From assembly GCA_016748015.1 (NCBI GenBank), contig JAAOMT010000289.1, forward strand, positions 20,423 to 84,422: DNA of 64,000 nucleotides. Direction: 5' to 3'. Below, piece after piece: positions 59,930 through 64,000 of the stretch (positions are counted from its first letter, which is position 1; each line of letters begins with the position of its first letter). Origin of the DNA: Geosiphon pyriformis. Taxonomy: Eukaryota; Glomeromycota; Glomeromycetes; Archaeosporales; Geosiphonaceae. Below the pieces are notes generated by a model that was not told the DNA's origin, searched no databases, and was given only the letters and a program-made list of their open reading frames with translations. Position numbers and translations under genes: made by a program.

Positions 59930-60585
59930 GTCCCATTATTAACAACCTCCACATGACTTTGTTTCGATAAACCTTCGGAAATTCGTTTTTCTAATTCATG
60001 AAGAATAGGGCGATGTAATGCCACAGGTTTAAAGATATTCTGATCTTCTTTTGGGAAAAATATATCGGGTATTGATCCGGTCTGATGAATAATACGTAAA
60101 GTTTTAGTAAACTGGGGAAAATCTATAGCGTCTGGGCAATCCCAGTTTGCTAGTTTTGTTGTGGGATCAATTGGAATTTCCATTTCTGGCTAGATGTAAA
60201 TATAAAATGAAGGGAAGAAATATGTTTTAATGTAAAAAGTATAAAAATATATTTAAAAATTAAAAACAATTAATATTATTACCTTAAAGAAATCATCTTG
60301 AAATAATATTGAACAATTTGGTAATATTTTCTTCAAAAATCTCGCTATTGTCTAGCAAAGAGAAATTATTGTGGACATGTTAAACCTGGCCACATATTTT
60401 TAATCTTTATTTTAGTATAATACTAACCGTCTTTCCAGAACAAGAAGCTCCACTGCCAAGTGAATCTTTAATATTAGTTATACTAGGTGTATATATATCT
60501 TTAACTTACAATAAAGCCAAAGAGGAAAAATTAGTATTATTAAAAATTACCTAATTCCTATAGTGATAATTTTCTTTTTCGGCAT
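59290..60585 (-). CDS. NRK1: Nicotinamide riboside kinase (NRK-type), five exons
   Basis: Phosphorylates nicotinamide riboside to NMN in NAD salvage. Exons on the - strand: 60551-60585, 60428-60452, 60283-60351, 59652-60189, 59290-59513; GT-AG introns, phases agree, 296 residues. Residues 13-20 are the P-loop GASCSGKT; 38-43 QDDFFK holds the substrate-site Asp; 59-66 WDCPDAID is the next NRK signature; IVDGFLLYWDE is the Walker-B-like strand; RRREIREGY is the lid; GYWVDPPNYFDNIVWPNYLK matches the NRK C-terminal signature. The protein is longer than human NRK1 (about 200 residues), partly through an acidic insert at about residues 132-156 (16 Asp in a row, then DDDN-type units). ATG chosen because it gives the beta strand right before the P-loop. 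Divergent to the Ccz1 gene. Confidence 0.93.
59531..59586. repeat. CAAA/CAGA repeat in NRK intron 4
   Basis: A run of CAAA units with CAGA and TAAA variants just inside the 3' splice site of intron 4 (a TTTG-rich tract on the gene strand). Confidence 0.88.
59852..59925. repeat. (ATC)n coding microsatellite in NRK exon 4
   Basis: An ATC/ATT trinucleotide run on the + strand, which is (GAT)n on the gene strand and encodes the poly-Asp insert. The whole run is in frame. Confidence 0.93.
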
Positions 60586-61539
60586 CTTTTCGAGTGTATG
60601 TACCGATCTATATTGCTACAGTTGTGTTGATTTTTATACAGTTGATTACGCCATTAGTATTAATCACACAGAATCTTTCATTTGATGTCAACAGTGGGTT
60701 AATCATCGTAGGTCATGAAGTCAAAGACGAAAGATTATCAATAATAATCAATCTTTATCATTACGGATTCCAAAATAGGGTGGTGCTTATTTCCGGAAGA
60801 ATATAGTAAATGTCACTAAAAGTTTTTAGGGTCAAAATTGCGAAATTAGTTCTTTATATAAAGTATTTTTTTTATTAATTTTAATTAAACTTATAAAAAT
60901 AATTTTATTTTGTCAAATTTTTAAATATTTCTAATCATATTAAATTAAATTATAAAATTATAAAAAAATATTAGTTACAAAAATTATTTACATTAGGTAT
61001 AAAATTAAAAATTCATATTTTAATAATCGCATTCGCTAAAGGAAATGAAATTTCATTCACTTAAATTATAAAGCTAATAAAAACTACCCAAATTCTTTCA
61101 GAATATAAAAACGAGAAACTAAATTTGGATACTCAAAAAAAATCCCAAAGAATTTTACGGAATCTTTAGAACAACCATTACAGTTTCATCACCACCTAGA
61201 AAGAAAATATAAGAAAAGGAAATTCTTCCAATAGATTCCTTGCAAGCAAGTGGAAAAAAGCCATTAGAGAAAAAAACAAGTCCTGATTGAATTTATACTC
61301 TTAGATTGATTACTCCCGATTAATCTCTATGGAGGATGTTTGACAGTTAAAAAATGATAGAAATAAAATGCCCCCAAGATTTTAAAATCTTTAAATTTCC
61401 AGACATCGCGTTTAACAATTTGATTCCTGCGATTTCCCAACTATCAAATGATTTAGAAATTTTCCACGATTTCAGATATAATTTCTTGAAGACCTTTCCC
61501 CTTGATTGATAAAAGGTCGATTTAACCATATCCAAAGTC
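60586..61539. promoter_or_regulatory. Shared upstream region of NRK and Ccz1 genes
   Basis: 954 bp between two divergent start codons, so it should hold both promoters. It is AT-rich; I see no clear TATA element placement or operator-like repeat. A 70-codon frame at 60594-60806 starts 9 bp from the NRK ATG on the other strand and is judged to be chance. Confidence 0.55.
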
Positions 61540-63919
61540 ATGGAACCTCTTAACCCAAATATTCCTGCTACCAACAACCAAATTCCTGTTCCCCCAAGCT
61601 CAGCGCCTCCAAGTTTATCTTACTTTTGTGTATACAATCCTTCTTTTGGGCCTACCGAAGAAACTCAAAAAGACCAACTACTTTATTATGTCGCAAATAA
61701 AAAAACTGTACCAATGGACGTGAAAATGCGACAAATAGGTTTAGCCCAAGGCTTGGTGAACTTCACTAGGTTTGTTGGTTAAAAGAAGACAAGACAGACA
61801 AGTAAGATGGTCCATTTGGGATTCTTTGACTAGGAAGCATTAATTAACTTTTCTTACTCAAACCCTTGTTTCTATACTCGTTCTTGGTTGGTCTTAGAGT
61901 TTTTTCTCCGGAAAAGCCTTGTGAAAATGTGCATACACAGAAAAACAGATTAGCCTTTTATGAACCTGAGCCCGATTATTGGATACATGTGGTAAGGTTT
62001 CCTTGAAATTTCCACTTTTTAGAAAAGTAATTATCATATCACTAATAAAAGAGCTTTAAAATTCTCCAGTCCATCGAATTGGGATATGCTAAAAAAACTA
62101 TCAAAGACAAAGACGGAAAACAAAAATCAGTGATTGAATTCTTGGATACAAATTTACATGAAGCGAGCGTGCGGCGAATGTTGAAAAAGGGATATGAGAT
62201 GTATAGGGTATGAAATTTCAAATCTGGAACATTCATAAATTTTCAAGCTTTGAGATATAAATTCATGAAAATCTAATTTATTTAGCTATTCAATGGCCCT
62301 TTTGATTTGACTGTTCGAACCTCGGGTGTAAAAACTTTAAAAAACAAACTAGAAGAGTTTTTTGGAAATTGGGTGTTTGAGTGGAACTTTGAAAAAGCCG
62401 AATTAACCAAAACTATTGACGGTAATCTTTTGATCATTTTTTATATCCTGATCTATTTTATATTTTTATTATCTTAATAAAAGCCTTTCTTCATCTGTTT
62501 ATTAGGTGTCATTTATTTGCCATTGTCAAACGCCGGAGAATCTGCGGTGGTTTCCTTTGTGACAAAAGTTCAGGCTGACTATAGTTTTATTTCACAAACC
62601 TTTGTCTTATGGCAAGATAAACTATTATATGGGGGAGACGGAAACATAACAGATGCCGATATAAGAGAGATATGGCGACATTTAGTGTCTTTATCTGAAG
62701 TAAGAGAAAATAAAAATAAAGAGGAGGCAGCAGAAAAACTTCAAAAAAACAAGGAATCTGATAAGGTTCGTCTCACTTTATATTTGCAAATATTCCTAAG
62801 CTTTTCCTTATTTTGATAATAAAATTGATTTTTTAAATCTCCAGTATTTATTGCCTTCTCTGAAAGGTTTCTCACGGGCAGTTACCGGGACCAATTTTCT
62901 TTCATATTTTTCCAATACCTCATCAACGAGCCTTGATGCTCCCGTGGATACCTTGAAAGGCTCCGAAAATTCTACTTCCCCCATCTCGCCTCTTCCCGTA
63001 GCATCGATTCCCTCAAATTTTCTAACAGGGCCTACAAAGAATTTGGATGGGTGTGATAAGAAGATAACCCCATTGATTATTTACTTAAAAAAACCGAGCA
63101 ATCCAAATTCTACCATTTTCAATAAGCAAAACGGACATGAGATTGACGAGGATGAAGAGGATGAGGAAGTAGAGGAGTATTATCTTGTTGTTTATAAGGT
63201 AAATCCAAGAAACCAATTTTTTAATTGGGGGAAATTGTTTCCGATATTTGTGCTTGAAGAGTTTGATGATTTTCATATTACCCATATATAGGAAAACTTT
63301 ATAACTCTGGCCTTCCTTATATTGGTCAATTCACCCGAGTCGAGTTCCTGCATTACTGATATTGTATTTTATCGCTCTTTGCAAGAATATTTGTCATCAC
63401 GAATAGATCAAGTTACAAATTTGGTAAACGAAGATAATGAACGAATGAAAAAAATTGGGTATGTTTGGAAATCTGGCTTTATTATTCGCCGCCTTATATT
63501 GAAGTATAGAACATTGTTACCTAGGAAACCTGATGCTCATAAAGAATATCGCTACCTCTTCTACAATAAGTTGACAATGGCCATTAAGTCCTCTATCAAT
63601 TCTACATCAACCAACTCTTTTTCATGGCCGTCAACACCTCCCAGAGTTTTAACAATATCAAATGAGATGGCCAATGTCCTATGTGAAGTATACGAAGATT
63701 TTGAAAGGTATGTGTTACTCATGTAGTCGTTTTTAAATCACGGTCTTTTCAATGATCTAGGCATGTGAAATATTGCATTGCCCTTCTTTAGATGTCCACA
63801 ACTCACGGAAATATACACGAAAGCATCTTCCAACTTTTGGGTTATTGGTAAAAGATTTGAAGAACGATATTTATATGTGATTGTGTCCAAAAAAGAGGCT
63901 ACTCTACTGGAAGTTGAAG
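61540..63919 (+). CDS. CCZ1: Vacuolar fusion protein Ccz1, partial (3' end outside window)
   Basis: Ccz1 pairs with Mon1 as the exchange factor that loads GTP onto Rab7/Ypt7 on late endosomes, vacuoles and autophagosomes. Eight exons: 61540-61769, 61898-61991, 62070-62207, 62286-62421, 62506-62765, 62845-63198, 63292-63707, 63792-63919; GT-AG introns, phases agree, 585 residues so far. Residues about 25-150 form the first longin-like domain: LSYFCVYNP, then GLVNFTRVFSPEKPCENVH and FYEPEPDYWIHV, a hallmark Ccz1 block. A Ser/Pro-rich linker (about 305-345) and an acidic stretch EIDEDEEDEEVEEYY (about 385-400) make it longer than the human protein (about 480). The C-terminal part ends TKASSNFWVIGKR then YVIVSKKEATLLEVEG, the last longin-like strands, so little is missing. 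Exon 8 was placed by homology, since reading from the earlier AG meets a stop. Confidence 0.93.
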
Positions 63920-64000
63920 GTTAGTAGTCTTTTTAACCATTATACTAAACTCGATCTTCACTTTAACTCTGCTTTAATTCACCGCGTCTTATTTGGGCTT

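Noticed and set aside
60594-60806. 70-codon + strand frame with a hydrophobic start, next to the NRK start codon
   Set aside because: It looks like a signal/membrane segment, but it begins 9 bp from a divergent start codon, has no homologue I recognise and no continuation by splicing; treated as chance.

Overview
The window reads as a very AT-rich, transposon-filled stretch of a filamentous fungal nuclear genome, most likely an arbuscular mycorrhizal (Glomeromycotina) fungus. Reasons: short GT-AG introns and fungal-type single-copy genes at the right end, Tad/I-like LINEs with RNase H, and Ty3/gypsy elements whose polyproteins carry a dUTPase domain and Cys-rich modules of a kind I recall from predicted Rhizophagus proteins. 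That match is memory only and was not searched. No prokaryotic features, rRNA or tRNA were recognised.

Layout. About 1-56350 is almost entirely retrotransposon. Three related LINE copies lie on the + strand: copy 1 (1-6564, 5' end outside the window), copy 2 (25217-31967) and copy 3 (32051-56350, split). Five LTR retrotransposons all lie on the - strand. Element B (6604-22814) is old and holds element A (8379-18428). Element C (36499-54256) sits inside the reverse transcriptase gene of LINE copy 3. C in turn holds D (36912-46935, inside its left LTR) and E (49986-53339, inside its pol), and its right side has been lost by deletion. Target duplications of 4 bp support all five LTR insertions; two of the five carry one transition between the copies. 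22819-25216 is a decayed AT-rich stretch I cannot classify.

Region 56351-64000 is ordinary gene space with three host genes: a small C2-domain protein (-, 5 exons), a nicotinamide riboside kinase (-, 5 exons, with a poly-Asp insert), and the vacuolar fusion protein Ccz1 (+, 8 exons seen, 3' end outside the window). The last two are divergently transcribed from a shared upstream region.

How the parts work. Full-length elements A and D read (5'-3' on the - strand) LTR, primer-binding site, gag with zinc knuckle, retropepsin, Cys-rich modules, dUTPase, RT, RNase H, integrase, a short extra ORF, polypurine tract, LTR. None of the retroelements looks able to move: reading frames are full of stops, catalytic Asp pairs of the RTs have become Asn, and paired LTRs differ mainly by transitions, a signature of cytosine deamination.
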